From: Streptomyces humidus
GTDB taxonomy: Bacteria > Actinomycetota > Actinomycetes > Streptomycetales > Streptomycetaceae
Assembly: GCF_014649655.1 (NCBI RefSeq)
Contig: NZ_BMTL01000034.1
Span: 1 to 64,000, forward strand
Direction: 5' to 3'
DNA: 64,000 bases
Under the pieces are notes generated by a model. That model did not search any database and had not been told where the DNA came from. It saw only the letters and a program-made list of their open reading frames with translations. The translations under genes were made by a program, and so were the position numbers. Of the stretch, positions 41,660 through 51,096 are shown piece after piece (positions within the stretch are counted from its first letter, which is position 1; each line of letters begins with the position of its first letter).

Positions 41660-43609
41660 TCAGTGCCGGGGCGGATCCGCCAACCGGTTCAGCCGAAGGG
41701 CCAGCTGGATCTCCAGCGCGCGGGCCGGGCTCTGCCAGTCGTCGCCCAGGAGGCGGCCGACCCGCTCCAGACGCTGGGCCACCGTGTTCACATGGACGTG
41801 GAGTGCGTTCTTGGTGCGGGCCGGGCTCATGCCGGAGGCGAAGTACGCGTCCAGGGTGTGCAGCAGGTCGGTGCCACGCCGTTCGTCGTAGGCGACGACC
41901 TTGCCTATGGTGCGGGTCACGAAGCCCGTCACATCCCGCTCGCCGGCCAGCAGCAGTCCCAGGAAGCCGAAGTCCTCCGCGGCCGCCCCGTCACCGCGGC
42001 GGCCCAGCAGTCTCAGCGCGTCCAGGCACCGGCGGCTCTCCTCGTACCCTGCGACCACCGCGTCCGGCGTCCCGGCGAGGTCGCGCACCGGGCCGGACGC
42101 GCCGACGGTGACCGCCTCGTGGACGGCGCCGCCCAGATGCAGGGCGGTACGGCGGGCCAGTTCCGTCGCGCTGTCACCGGGTTCCAGGGGCAGCAGCAGG
42201 ACGGTGCCCCCGTCGCGGACCGCCGCAAGGCCGTGCCCGGTGGCGGCCAGATGGGAGGCGGCGGCCCACAGGCGGCGGCGGGCGGGCGCCTCGTGGCCGG
42301 CGTCGGGCGCGACGGCGTCGAGCCGGGCGGCGAGCACGACGTGGGTGGCGTCGAGGTCGGCGCTCAGCCGGGCGGCGCGTTCGCGCAGCAGGCGCGGGTC
42401 GCGGTCGCGTGCGTCGAGCAGGTCGTCGAGGAGTTCGCCGCGCACACGGTGTTCGGCCTCGGCCGCGGAGCGTCTGGCCAGCAGCAACAGGGAGGTCACC
42501 ATCGCGGCGCGTTCCAGCGTCAGCTGGTCGACCGGATCGAGTCCCGGGTGGCCGTGCAGCACCAGGGCGCCCAGCAGTTCCCCGCCCGCCGTCACGGCCG
42601 CGACCCAGTCGTCCCCATGGCGTACGGCGTGGCCCTCCCCGCGGGAAGCCTCCAGGGCGTCGGCGGGCGCGGTGTCCGTGAACTCCACGGCTCCGTCGAG
42701 TACGTGGGACACCGCAGCGGCCACGTCCTGGACCCCGCCACCGCGCAGCACCAGTTCGGCCAGCCGGTCATGGACGTCGGAGGCACGCTCGATGACCGCG
42801 CTGCGGTCCCGGATGATCTCGTTGGCGCGCTCCAGACCGGCCAGGACCGAACGGGTCTCGGTGAGCAGGTTGGCGGTGTCGATGGCGGCCGCGGCGAGCG
42901 CCGCGAAGGATCCCAGCAGGGCGATCTGTTCCCGTTCGAACACCCGGGCGCGCCGGTCGGCGGCGAACAGCACCCCGATGACGTTCGGTCCCAGCGTCAG
43001 GGGCACTCCGAGGATCGCCACCAGCCCTTCGTCGCGCACTCCGGCGTCGATGGCCGCCGTGTGCCGGAAGCGGTCGTCTCGGAAGTAGTCGTCGGTGACG
43101 TACGGACGGGCGGTCTGGGCGACCAGACCGCCGAGCCCCTCGCCCATCCCGAGGCGCAGTTGCTGGAAGCGGGCGGCGACGGAGCCTTCGGTGACCCGCA
43201 TGTAGGTGTCGCCCCTGGCGGGGTCGTTGAGGCTCAGGTAGGCCACGTCGGTGCCGAGCAGGGAGCGGGCCCGTTGCACGATCGCCTGCAGCACGGCGTC
43301 CACGTCGCGTAGGCCGGCGAGGTCGTGGGCCGTCTCGAACAGCGCCGACAGCTCGGCCTCGCGGCGACGCCGGCCCTCCAGTTCCGCGCGGACCCGCAGC
43401 GCGAGCAGCCGGGCGTGTTCGAGCGCCGCGATCCGTTCGTCCGGCGCCCTCTCGGCGCGGGCGAGCAGCACCGGCCGGTCGTAGGCCTCGGCGGCCGCGC
43501 CGCGGGCGAGCAGTTCGAGGAACGGCGCGTCGGCGTCGTGGGCGGTGACGCCGGGGGCCGTGACGGCGCCGTGCAGGTGATCGCGGGACATGTGCACAGG
43601 ATTCCTCAT
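41660..43609 (-). CDS. PucR/CdaR-family transcriptional regulator with GAF domain
   Basis: This is a 649-residue regulator. A GAF sensor domain covers about residues 85-240 (ARSLLGTDVAYLSLNDP...GLVAILGVPLTLGPNVIGVLFAADR). A middle GGDEF-like/CdaR segment follows, and the C-terminal PucR helix-turn-helix contains LDAYFASGMSPARTKNALHVHVNTVAQRLERV. The family controls catabolic genes in response to small molecules. The start is uncertain: ATG 43609 or 43591. It lies 58 bp after the 3-hydroxybutyrate dehydrogenase on the same strand, which it probably regulates along with the MHS transporter. Confidence 0.9.
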   Translation of the reverse strand: MRNPVHMSRDHLHGAVTAPGVTAHDADAPFLELLARGAAAEAYDRPVLLARAERAPDERIAALEHARLLALRVRAELEGRRRREAELSALFETAHDLAGLRDVDAVLQAIVQRARSLLGTDVAYLSLNDPARGDTYMRVTEGSVAARFQQLRLGMGEGLGGLVAQTARPYVTDDYFRDDRFRHTAAIDAGVRDEGLVAILGVPLTLGPNVIGVLFAADRRARVFEREQIALLGSFAALAAAAIDTANLLTETRSVLAGLERANEIIRDRSAVIERASDVHDRLAELVLRGGGVQDVAAAVSHVLDGAVEFTDTAPADALEASRGEGHAVRHGDDWVAAVTAGGELLGALVLHGHPGLDPVDQLTLERAAMVTSLLLLARRSAAEAEHRVRGELLDDLLDARDRDPRLLRERAARLSADLDATHVVLAARLDAVAPDAGHEAPARRRLWAAASHLAATGHGLAAVRDGGTVLLLPLEPGDSATELARRTALHLGGAVHEAVTVGASGPVRDLAGTPDAVVAGYEESRRCLDALRLLGRRGDGAAAEDFGFLGLLLAGERDVTGFVTRTIGKVVAYDERRGTDLLHTLDAYFASGMSPARTKNALHVHVNTVAQRLERVGRLLGDDWQSPARALEIQLALRLNRLADPPRH

Positions 43610-43667
43610 CGCCCGGCCGGCCCGTCAGCCCTGTGGACAACTTTGCCTGCGGCGTCGGCCGGGCCGT

Positions 43668-44471
43668 TCAGTGGGCGGTCCAGCCGCCGTCGAGGACGAG
43701 CGAGGCCCCCGTCACGAAGGAGGCCTGGGGGCCGCACAGGTAGGCGACGGCCTCGGCGACCTCCTCCGGTTCGATGAGCCGTTTGACGGCGCTGTCGCGC
43801 AGCAGGACCTCGGCCAGCACACGCTCCTCGGGAATGCCGTGCGTCCGCGCCTGGTCGGCGAGCTGGCGTTCGACGAGCGGGGTGCGTACATAGGCGGGGT
43901 TGACGCAGTTGGAGGTCACGCCGTGGGGCGCGCCTTCGAGGGCGGCGGTCTTGGACAGTCCTTCGAGTCCGTGCTTTGCCGCCACGTACGCCGACTTGTA
44001 GGCGGAGGCCCGCAGCCCGTGGACGGACGACACGTTGACGATGCGGCCCCAGCCCTGTCCGTACATGTGGGGCAGGGCGCCGCGGATGAGCCGGAAGGGC
44101 GCCTCCAGCATCACGGTGAGCACCGTGTGGAAGACGTCGGGCGGGAAGTCCTCCAGGGGAGCCACCCGTTGCAGTCCGGCGTTGTTGACCAGGACGTCGG
44201 TCCCGGCGGCGGCCTGCTCGGCGGCGTCCAGGTCGGTGAGGTCCAGGGCGTACGGCTCGACCGATCCGGGCAGTCCGACGGCGCTCTCGGTGAGCGTCGT
44301 CAGACCGGCCTCGTCCCGGTCGACGGCCCGGACCTTGGCTCCGGCCGCCGCGAGCCGCAGCGCACAGGCGCGTCCGATGCCGCCGGCGGCGCCGGTGACG
44401 AGGGCGGTGCGGCCTCCGAGGTCGAGTGAGGGGGCGGCGGGGCCGAAGGCGGTGACCTGGGACGAAGTCAT
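43668..44471 (-). CDS. 3-hydroxybutyrate dehydrogenase (SDR)
   Basis: This 267-residue SDR resembles bacterial D-3-hydroxybutyrate dehydrogenases: TALVTGAAGGIGRACALRLA, VLVNNAGLQRVAPLEDFP, NVSSVHGLRASAYKSAYVAAKHGLEGL and a C-terminal SFVTGASLVLDGGWTAH. The QRVAP and HGL-AS-KSAYVAAKHG patterns are typical of that enzyme. It converts 3-hydroxybutyrate to acetoacetate with NAD. It sits directly upstream of the PucR regulator and near the MHS transporter. Confidence 0.88.
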   Translation of the reverse strand: MTSSQVTAFGPAAPSLDLGGRTALVTGAAGGIGRACALRLAAAGAKVRAVDRDEAGLTTLTESAVGLPGSVEPYALDLTDLDAAEQAAAGTDVLVNNAGLQRVAPLEDFPPDVFHTVLTVMLEAPFRLIRGALPHMYGQGWGRIVNVSSVHGLRASAYKSAYVAAKHGLEGLSKTAALEGAPHGVTSNCVNPAYVRTPLVERQLADQARTHGIPEERVLAEVLLRDSAVKRLIEPEEVAEAVAYLCGPQASFVTGASLVLDGGWTAH

Positions 44472-44480
44472 GCCTCGACC

Positions 44481-45005
44481 CTAGGCAGAGCCGGACCCCG
44501 GCCCCATGTGGTCGTCGCCCATAGTCGGCTCGGAAGCGGTGGTCTCGAACCATGTGGGTTCGTCGGAGAGCGCCTGCTTGATGCGGAACACCTGCCGCTC
44601 GTGCATCGGCGGCAGGGCGTCCAGCGCGAACCAGCCGACGGCGACGGACTCGTCGTCGTTGACCCGCGCCTCGCCGCCGACGGCCCGGCAGCGGAAGGTG
44701 ACGTCCATGAACTGGCAGCGGTCGCCGTTCGGGTACTCCACCCGCCTTCCCGCGCGCACCAGGACGACGCGCTCGGGAACGCAGTGCACGCCCGCCTCCT
44801 CGTAGACCTCCCGCACCGCGCAGTCGGCGGGTTGTTCGCCGGGGTCCGGGATGCCGCTGATCACGGTCCACTGACGGTTGTCCGCGCGCTGTCCCAGCAG
44901 CACCCGCCCCAGGTCGTCGAAGACGACGGCGCTGACGCCGGGAAGCCAGAGCAGGTGGTGCCCGGCAGAGGCCCGGATCTCGGTGATGAAGTCAGGAGTC
45001 GGCAT
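44481..45005 (-). CDS. Nudix hydrolase
   Basis: This 174-residue protein has a complete Nudix box, GIPDPGEQPADCAVREVYEEAGV (G-x5-E-x7-RE-x2-EE-x-G, about residues 54-76), inside the fold RVLLGQRADNRQWTVISG. It hydrolyses a nucleoside diphosphate linked to another moiety; the substrate is unknown. It is 9 bp upstream of the hydroxybutyrate dehydrogenase and on the same strand. Confidence 0.93.
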   Translation of the reverse strand: MPTPDFITEIRASAGHHLLWLPGVSAVVFDDLGRVLLGQRADNRQWTVISGIPDPGEQPADCAVREVYEEAGVHCVPERVVLVRAGRRVEYPNGDRCQFMDVTFRCRAVGGEARVNDDESVAVGWFALDALPPMHERQVFRIKQALSDEPTWFETTASEPTMGDDHMGPGSGSA

Positions 45006-45038
45006 GGCCCGAGCCTAACGGGCGACCTGGCGCGCTGA

Positions 45039-46649
45039 TCAGCTCGTGGTGTTCCGCCGGGCCCGCACCGCGACGCCGGTCGCCCATCCCGCACCGGCCG
45101 CCGCGACGAGCACCAGGAGCATCTCGGGCAGGATCCCCAGCTTCGTGGCAGGCGTCTCCGAGGAGCGCAGGGGCACCTTCTGCACCAGGGAGTCCGCAAC
45201 GAACATGCCGGTCTTCTGGGTGATCTCGCCGTCCGGCATGATGATCGCGCTGACCCCGCTGGTCACGGGCACCGTGACGGTCCGGCTGTGCTCGACCGCG
45301 CGGACGCGGGACATGGCGAGCTGCTGGTAGGTCATCTCGCTGCGGTCGAAGGTGGCGTTGTTGCTGGGCACCGAGATCAGCTGTGCGCCGTCGGTGACCT
45401 CGGAGCGCACGGCCCAGTCGAAGGCGGCCTCGTAGCAGGTGACCAGGCCGACCTTGGCCGGGTCCATGGCGAACACGCCCGGCTTGGTGCCCCGGCTGAA
45501 GTCCTGGCGGACCATCGACGTCCAGTCGCTGTTGATCGCTCCGATGAGGGAACGCAGCGGAAGGTACTCGCCGAACGGCTGCACCTGGCGTTTGTCGTAG
45601 GTCTGGGTGGGTCCCTTCGCCGGGTCCCACAGAATCTGCTCGTTGTAGAGCCTGCCGTCGCGTCGGACGACTCCGCCGACCGAGATGGGCACGCCGATCG
45701 CCTTGGCCGCCCGGTCGATGACGACGGCGGCGTCGGCGTTGGCGAAGGGGTCGATGTCGGAGGAGTTCTCGGGCCACAGCACGAAGTCGGGCCGGGCCTT
45801 CTTGCCCGCCTCGACCTCGGCGGCCAGCCGCTCGGTCTCGCGCGCGTGGTAGTCGAGCACGGCCCGGCGCTGTGCGTTGAACTCCAGGCCGAGCCGGGGG
45901 ACGTTGCCCTGAATGACGGCGACCGTCGCGGTGCCGTCCTCGGCCTTGTCGCTGACCAGGGTGCGGGAGGCCACGGCCGCGACGACGGGGACGGCCATGC
46001 TGAGCAGGGCGACCGCGGCCGCCGACCGCCGCACCTCGCCCGAGCGCCGCCGGATCAGGATCAGACGCACGAGCTCGCAGAGGCCGAACCCGCACAGGAC
46101 GACCGCGAAGCCGAGCACGGGGGTGCCGCCGAGCGCGGCGAGGGGCAGGAAGACGCCGTCCGCCTGGCCGAAGGCGATCTTGCCCCAGGGGAAGCCGCCG
46201 AACGGCGCCCGCGCGCGTGCCGCCTCGCCGGTGATCCAGAGCGCCGCCGCCCACACCGGCCAGGCCGGGAGCCTGGAGACGGCGGCGACGCCCACGCCGA
46301 CCAGCGCGACGAAGACCGCCTCGATGGCCACCAGGGCGAGCCAGGGGCCGGGGCCGACCTCCACACCGGTCCACACCAGCAGCGGCAGCAGGAATCCGAG
46401 GCCGAAGAGGTAGCCGAGGCCGAAGGCCGCCTTCCAGCCGCGCCCGCGCAGTACCCAGCCGAGGACGGCGAAGGCCGGCAGCGCCAGCCACCACAGGGTG
46501 CGCGGCGGGAAGCTGACGTAGAGCAGCACTCCGGAGAGCGCCGCGGCGGCGGCCGGGACGAGACGCAGGAGCCGCGCGCCGCGGGAGACGGGCGCGGTCG
46601 GGGGCTCCAGCTGGTCCGGCTGGCCCACGGAAGTTGCGGTGACGGTCAC
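45039..46649 (-). CDS. lnt: Apolipoprotein N-acyltransferase
   Basis: This is a 536-residue membrane enzyme. About seven N-terminal hydrophobic segments lead into a nitrilase-like extracytoplasmic domain with the triad Glu in VLWPENSSDID, Lys in TYDKRQVQPFGEYLP, and Cys in VTCYEAAFDW, followed by a last membrane helix. It N-acylates the lipobox cysteine of mature lipoproteins. The GTG at 46649 sits on its own GGAG, so the exact start is uncertain. Streptomycetes often carry two Lnt paralogues. Confidence 0.93.
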   Translation of the reverse strand: MTVTATSVGQPDQLEPPTAPVSRGARLLRLVPAAAAALSGVLLYVSFPPRTLWWLALPAFAVLGWVLRGRGWKAAFGLGYLFGLGFLLPLLVWTGVEVGPGPWLALVAIEAVFVALVGVGVAAVSRLPAWPVWAAALWITGEAARARAPFGGFPWGKIAFGQADGVFLPLAALGGTPVLGFAVVLCGFGLCELVRLILIRRRSGEVRRSAAAVALLSMAVPVVAAVASRTLVSDKAEDGTATVAVIQGNVPRLGLEFNAQRRAVLDYHARETERLAAEVEAGKKARPDFVLWPENSSDIDPFANADAAVVIDRAAKAIGVPISVGGVVRRDGRLYNEQILWDPAKGPTQTYDKRQVQPFGEYLPLRSLIGAINSDWTSMVRQDFSRGTKPGVFAMDPAKVGLVTCYEAAFDWAVRSEVTDGAQLISVPSNNATFDRSEMTYQQLAMSRVRAVEHSRTVTVPVTSGVSAIIMPDGEITQKTGMFVADSLVQKVPLRSSETPATKLGILPEMLLVLVAAAGAGWATGVAVRARRNTTS

Positions 46650-46748
46650 TCCGGGAGTGTACGGCGGGCGACCTTTTGGCCGACAGCGCGGTCTGAGGGG
46701 CGGACCTCCCGTCGCCAGGCCGCCCGAGGACGCGCCGCGCGCGGGCCG

Positions 46749-47324
46749 TCAGTGTGCCGCGCCCGCGGCGGCCGTGCGCAGCCGGTCCCTGATGACGCGG
46801 ACGGCCGACTCCGCGTCGTCCACGGTGATCGTGAAGGTGTGTCCGTCCCAGAGCCTCAGCACCACGCCCTCGCCCCGGCGCACGACGACCGCGGTCCCCT
46901 TCTCCGGCCGCCAGCGATAGCCCCAGCCGCCCCAGTGGCGTGGGGTGACGAGGGGCTCGAAGTCGGCGCCGGCGACATGGGCCAGCGGGATACGGCGGCG
47001 CGGGAGGCCGATGTGGCCGCAGCGCACTTCGAGGCACTCCCCGTCGAGTTTCAGGTCGACGTGGACGAAGGCGAGCGTGCCGAAGAGGACCAGCAGACCG
47101 GCGGCGATGCAGCCCACGACGGACATGGCGAGAGGAGCGGTGCCGGACGTCCACGCGGAGTCGACGGCGAGCTCCACGCCGAGCGCCATGAAGGCGGCCC
47201 CGACGAGGGCGAGCAGCCATTGGACGCGGTTGGTGGCCCGGCCGGTCCAGATGTCGGGATGGTGTACGTCGCTATGCGGGACGTCGGGAGGCGGGGTGCT
47301 CTCGTCGTGGGGGTGGTCCCTCAT
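46749..47324 (-). CDS. Membrane protein with PH-like C-terminal domain
   Basis: This 191-residue protein has two predicted transmembrane helices (VQWLLALVGAAFMALGVELA and LAMSVVGCIAAGLLVLFGTLAF), then a beta-rich domain LDGECLEVRCGHIGLPRRRIPLAHVAGADFEPL resembling bacterial PH domains. The function is unknown. The ATG at 47324 was chosen; a longer form to 47363 exists without a better ribosome site. Confidence 0.75.
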   Translation of the reverse strand: MRDHPHDESTPPPDVPHSDVHHPDIWTGRATNRVQWLLALVGAAFMALGVELAVDSAWTSGTAPLAMSVVGCIAAGLLVLFGTLAFVHVDLKLDGECLEVRCGHIGLPRRRIPLAHVAGADFEPLVTPRHWGGWGYRWRPEKGTAVVVRRGEGVVLRLWDGHTFTITVDDAESAVRVIRDRLRTAAAGAAH

Positions 47325-47432
47325 ATCCACGAGGTTACTCAGGTTTCGCTGCGCCGGTAGCACGTGGCGCAGGGTGACTGCTCCGCCCGGCGGGCCGCCC
47401 GGGACGCTTCGATCAGCGGACGGGAGGATCGA

Positions 47433-48218
47433 TCACCTGACGGGGGCGACGGCCTGGAGCAGGCGGCCTTCGGCGTAGGCCAGGGCGGACGCGGGGAGGT
47501 CGCCCAGGCGGCCGCTGAGGATGACCGTCACGGTGCCGAGCGTCGCCGTCTCGGGTTCGGGACGGGCGCCTGTCCTGCGCAGCGCCTGCGCGGCCACGGC
47601 GCCGGCGGACCCGTGCAGGACCGGCGCGGGACGCCCGGGAGCGCGCACGGCGGCACGGATGCGGTCGGCGACCAGCTCGTAGTGGGTGCAGCCCAGGACG
47701 ACCGTCGTCACCTCGTCGGGGGTGAGCGCGGCGGCCGCGGCGACCGCGGCGTCGATCGCCGCCTCGTCCGCGTGCTCCACCGCCTCGGCCAGCCCCCGGC
47801 AGGGCACCTCGGCGACGGCGACGCCGTCGGCGAAGTCCTCGATCAGGCCCCGCTGGTAGGGGCTGCCCGTGGTGGCGGGCGTGGCCCAGATGGCGACGGG
47901 GCCGCCGCCGGCCGCGGCGGGCTTGATCGCGGGGACGGTCCCGATCACCGGGACAGCTGGTTCGAGGAGTGCCCGCAGGGCCGGCAGGGCGTGCACGCTG
48001 GCCGTGTTGCAGCCGACGATCAGGGCGTCGGGCCGGTGGGCCGCGGCGGCCTCGGCGACGGCCACGGCCCGCTCGGTGAGGTCCTGCGGGGTGCGCGGTC
48101 CCCAGGGCATGCCGTCGGGGTCGAGGGAGAGCACGAGATCGGCGTCGGGCCGCAGGCGTCGTACCGCGGCGGTGGCTGCCAGCAGGCCGATTCCGGAGTC
48201 CATGAGCGCGATCTTCAC
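47433..48218 (-). CDS. Glutamate/aspartate racemase family protein
   Basis: This is a 261-residue MurI-like protein. The two catalytic cysteine regions are LIVGCNTASVHALP and VVLGCTHYELVADRI, and the N-terminus is MDSGIGLLAATAAVRRL, close to DSGxGG. It racemises an acidic amino acid or a relative. The second G of DSGxGG is replaced by L, so substrate may differ from housekeeping MurI. The GTG at 48218 is chosen (VKIALMDSG). It is divergent from the glycosyltransferase with a 57-bp spacer. Confidence 0.85.
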   Translation of the reverse strand: MKIALMDSGIGLLAATAAVRRLRPDADLVLSLDPDGMPWGPRTPQDLTERAVAVAEAAAAHRPDALIVGCNTASVHALPALRALLEPAVPVIGTVPAIKPAAAGGGPVAIWATPATTGSPYQRGLIEDFADGVAVAEVPCRGLAEAVEHADEAAIDAAVAAAAALTPDEVTTVVLGCTHYELVADRIRAAVRAPGRPAPVLHGSAGAVAAQALRRTGARPEPETATLGTVTVILSGRLGDLPASALAYAEGRLLQAVAPVR

Positions 48219-48275
48219 CCGGCCACCATAGACGATGTGCCCGTACGGCACGGCCGGGTGGGGCAGACTGCGCGC

Positions 48276-49451
48276 GTGAGCGCCGTCGTGTGGATCGCCG
48301 CCGTTTCCCTGGCCGCCTGGCTGTGGCTCTTGCTCTGTCAGGGCTTCTTCTGGCGCACGGACGTCAGGCTGCCCCCGCGCACGGCGCCCCGCCGATGGCC
48401 CTCGGTCTGCGTCGTCGTGCCCGCGCGCGACGAGGCCGCCGTGCTGCCCGCGAGCCTGCCCACCCTGCTCGCGCAGGACTATCCGGGCCGGGCGGAGATC
48501 TTCCTCGTCGACGACGGCAGCGGCGACGGCACGGCGGACGTGGCGAGGGCCCTCGCCCGCCGGCAGGGCGGACTCCCGCTCACCGTGGCCTCGCCCGGCG
48601 AGCCGCCCGCGGGCTGGACCGGGAAGCTGTGGGCGGTCCGTCAGGGGATCGCGCTGGCACGCGCGCGTGAGCCCGAGTACCTCCTCCTCACGGACGCCGA
48701 CATCGCGCATGCGCCCGGCAGTCTGCGCGAGCTGGTGGCGGCCGCGCACACCGGCGGTTTCGACGTCGTCTCCCAGATGGCACGGCTGCGGGTGTCGAGC
48801 CGGTGGGAGCGGCTGGTGGTGCCGGCCTTCGTCTACTTCTTCGCGCAGCTCTACCCCTTCCGCCGGATCGGCCGGCGCGGTTCGCGCACGGCGGCCGCGG
48901 CGGGCGGCTGCGTGCTGCTGCGCGGCGACGCGGCCGAGCGGGCGCGGATCCCCGACGCGATCCGGCACGCCGTCATCGACGACGTGGCGCTCGCGCGGGC
49001 CGTGAAGGGCGGCGGCGGTCACATCTGGCTGGGACTGGCCGTCCACGTGGACAGCGTGCGCCCGTACCCCCGGCTGCACGACCTCTGGCGGATGGTCTCG
49101 CGCAGCGCCTACGCGCAGCTGCGGCACCGACCGCTCCTGCTGGCCGGCACGGTGCTCGGCCTGGTCCTGGTGTACCTGGTACCGCCGCTCGCCCTCCTGT
49201 GCGGGCTCGCCGTCGGCAGCGCGCCGGCCGCGGTGTGCGGCGGTCTGGCGTGGCTGGTCATGACGGGGACGTACATGCCGATGCTCCGCTACTACCGGCA
49301 GCCGGCGTGGCTCGCTCCTCTGCTGCCGTTGACCGCGTTCCTCTACCTGCTGATGACGGTCGACTCCGCGGTGCAGCACTACCGGGGGCGCGGTGCGGCC
49401 TGGAAGGGTCGCACCTACGCGCGTCCGGACGCCGTCGCCGACGAGAGCTGA
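48276..49451 (+). CDS. Hopene-associated (HpnB-like) family-2 glycosyltransferase
   Basis: This 391-residue protein has an N-terminal membrane helix (VVWIAAVSLAAWLWLLLCQGFF) and a GT-A domain with VVVPARDEAAVLPASLPTLLAQDYPG, VDDGSGDGTADVA, PAGWTGKLWAVRQG and the metal-binding LLTDADIAHAPG. Three to four C-terminal helices follow. The WTGKLWAV motif is characteristic of HpnB. No other hopanoid gene is in the window, so the acceptor is uncertain. The GTG at 48276 begins the first membrane segment. Confidence 0.88.
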   Translation: MSAVVWIAAVSLAAWLWLLLCQGFFWRTDVRLPPRTAPRRWPSVCVVVPARDEAAVLPASLPTLLAQDYPGRAEIFLVDDGSGDGTADVARALARRQGGLPLTVASPGEPPAGWTGKLWAVRQGIALARAREPEYLLLTDADIAHAPGSLRELVAAAHTGGFDVVSQMARLRVSSRWERLVVPAFVYFFAQLYPFRRIGRRGSRTAAAAGGCVLLRGDAAERARIPDAIRHAVIDDVALARAVKGGGGHIWLGLAVHVDSVRPYPRLHDLWRMVSRSAYAQLRHRPLLLAGTVLGLVLVYLVPPLALLCGLAVGSAPAAVCGGLAWLVMTGTYMPMLRYYRQPAWLAPLLPLTAFLYLLMTVDSAVQHYRGRGAAWKGRTYARPDAVADES

Positions 49452-49495
49452 GCCTTCGCGGGCCGTCTCGGGCCCTCGCGGGCGCGGGGCCGGTC

Positions 49496-50818
49496 CTACT
49501 TACGGCCCGGTGTCCAGTTCATGCCCCACCCGTAGGCGTGGTCGACGGTCCGCTGCGGACTCACGCCGCGCTCCGGCACGAGGTAGCGGGCCTCGCGCTG
49601 GACGACGAGGTCGCCGCCGTGGTTGGTGATGAGCGCGAGCGCGCAGACGGTGGAGGGAACCGTGCACTCGTCCAGCGAGAAGTCGATCGGCGCGCCGTAC
49701 TGGGGTCGGAGCGTGACCGTGGCGTGCAGGTCGGCGAAGGAGCGGGCGCCCTCGTAGATGGTGACGAACACCAGGATGCGCCGGAGGTCGTTCCTGCGGT
49801 CGAGGTTGACGGTGAGGTTCTCGCCGCTCGACACCGCTCCCGTGCGGTCGTCGCCGTCGAGATGGATGTACGGCGGCTGGTGCAAGGAGCCGAAGGCGTT
49901 GCCGAGGGCCTGGACGACGCCCTTGCGGCCGTCGGCGAGTTCGAACAGGGCGCACAGGTCGAGGTCGAGGTCGTTGTGCAGGGCGACCGCGCGGCCGCGC
50001 TTGCCGCCCCACCCCGAGAACTGCTTGCGCACCTCCCAGTTGAGGTTGACGCCCAGGGTGCCGGAGGTGCCGCCCTGCTTGGTCAGCGACACGGAGGGGG
50101 CGGCCTTGGTGAGCGTCACCTTGGTCAGCCGCACCGGAGCGGCGGGCGGGGCCGGCGGCGGAGGCGGGGTCTGGTGGACGGGCGGGGGGACCGTGGCCGG
50201 GAAGGCGGGCAGCGTCGGCGACGGGGGCGGAGGCGTCGCCGCGGGAGGCGCTGCGGGCGGGGCGGGGGTCGCGGTGCGTTGCGGCTCGTCGACGGTGATG
50301 CCGAAGTCCGTGGCGAGTCCCTCGAGGCCGCTGCCGTACCCCTGGCCGACGGCCCGGAACTTCCAGGCGCCCTGGCGTCGGTAGAACTCGCCCAGCACGA
50401 AGGCCGTCTCGACCGTGGCGCCGGTGCTGTCGAACCGTGCCACGACGGTGTCCTGCGCGGCGTCCCGCACCTCGATGTAGAGGTCGGGGACCCGGCCGAA
50501 CGAGCCGCCGTCCGCCGAAGCGGCCACGACGACGGTCTCGACGGCGGGCTCCACGCGCGCGAGGTCGACGAGCAGGCTGTCGGTCGTCCGTCCGCCGGCG
50601 TCGCGCTTGCCCTCGTGGCGGACCGCGCCGGAGGAATGGGCGGGCTGGTTGTAGAAGACGAAGTCGGAGTCGGAACGGACCTTTCCCCCCACGAGGACCA
50701 GTGCCGACGCGTCCACGTCCGGAACGCCGGGTCCCTGGCGCCAGCCCAGCTCGACCCGCAGTGCCGTGGTCGGCACCGGAGCATTGGAGCCCTTCGGCAT
50801 GGGCATGTAGGCCCCCAT
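49496..50818 (-). CDS. TerD-family protein with two TerD domains
   Basis: This is a 440-residue protein. TerD domain 1 covers about residues 1-180 (MPMPKGSN, VDASALVLVGGKVRSDSDFVFYN). A Pro/Ala-rich linker (PAPPAAPPAATPPPPSP onward) spans about 185-235. TerD domain 2 has LDLDLCALFELADGRKGVVQAL and LDGDDRTGAVSSGENLTVNLD. TerD domains bind calcium through acidic loops and are linked to stress and tellurite resistance. The ATG at 50818 is preferred. It is divergent from the proline-rich gene at 51097. Confidence 0.9.
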   Translation of the reverse strand: MGAYMPMPKGSNAPVPTTALRVELGWRQGPGVPDVDASALVLVGGKVRSDSDFVFYNQPAHSSGAVRHEGKRDAGGRTTDSLLVDLARVEPAVETVVVAASADGGSFGRVPDLYIEVRDAAQDTVVARFDSTGATVETAFVLGEFYRRQGAWKFRAVGQGYGSGLEGLATDFGITVDEPQRTATPAPPAAPPAATPPPPSPTLPAFPATVPPPVHQTPPPPPAPPAAPVRLTKVTLTKAAPSVSLTKQGGTSGTLGVNLNWEVRKQFSGWGGKRGRAVALHNDLDLDLCALFELADGRKGVVQALGNAFGSLHQPPYIHLDGDDRTGAVSSGENLTVNLDRRNDLRRILVFVTIYEGARSFADLHATVTLRPQYGAPIDFSLDECTVPSTVCALALITNHGGDLVVQREARYLVPERGVSPQRTVDHAYGWGMNWTPGRK

Positions 50819-51096
50819 CGTCAGTCGGTGCGCCGGGCGGCGCGCCGGCACTTCTCGGGTTGTCTACCCGTCAACCTATTGCGCGGCACGACTCACGCCC
50901 ACCGGGAGCGCGGGAACGGCCCCGGCGGACCGCGGGTAACCCGCTCGGAACTCGGGCTTTACACGATCTACGTAGCGTTTGCCGCCCTTTTCTCCCAAGT
51001 TCAGTCGCATTGAGGATCCAAGGGCACTGCCGACACGGAAATCAACCCTCTTATCGGTCTCCCCAACCAGCACATCGTGGGCTTAACTTATGTGCC
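50819..51096. promoter_or_regulatory. Divergent intergenic region, TerD / proline-rich protein
   Basis: These 278 bp contain no gene. They hold the near-palindrome GCGGGTAACCCGC (50932-50944), the palindrome CTACGTAG (50969-50976) and AT-richer stretches (AACTCGGGCTTTACACGAT, CTTAACTTATG) that are plausible promoter elements. Confidence 0.45.
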
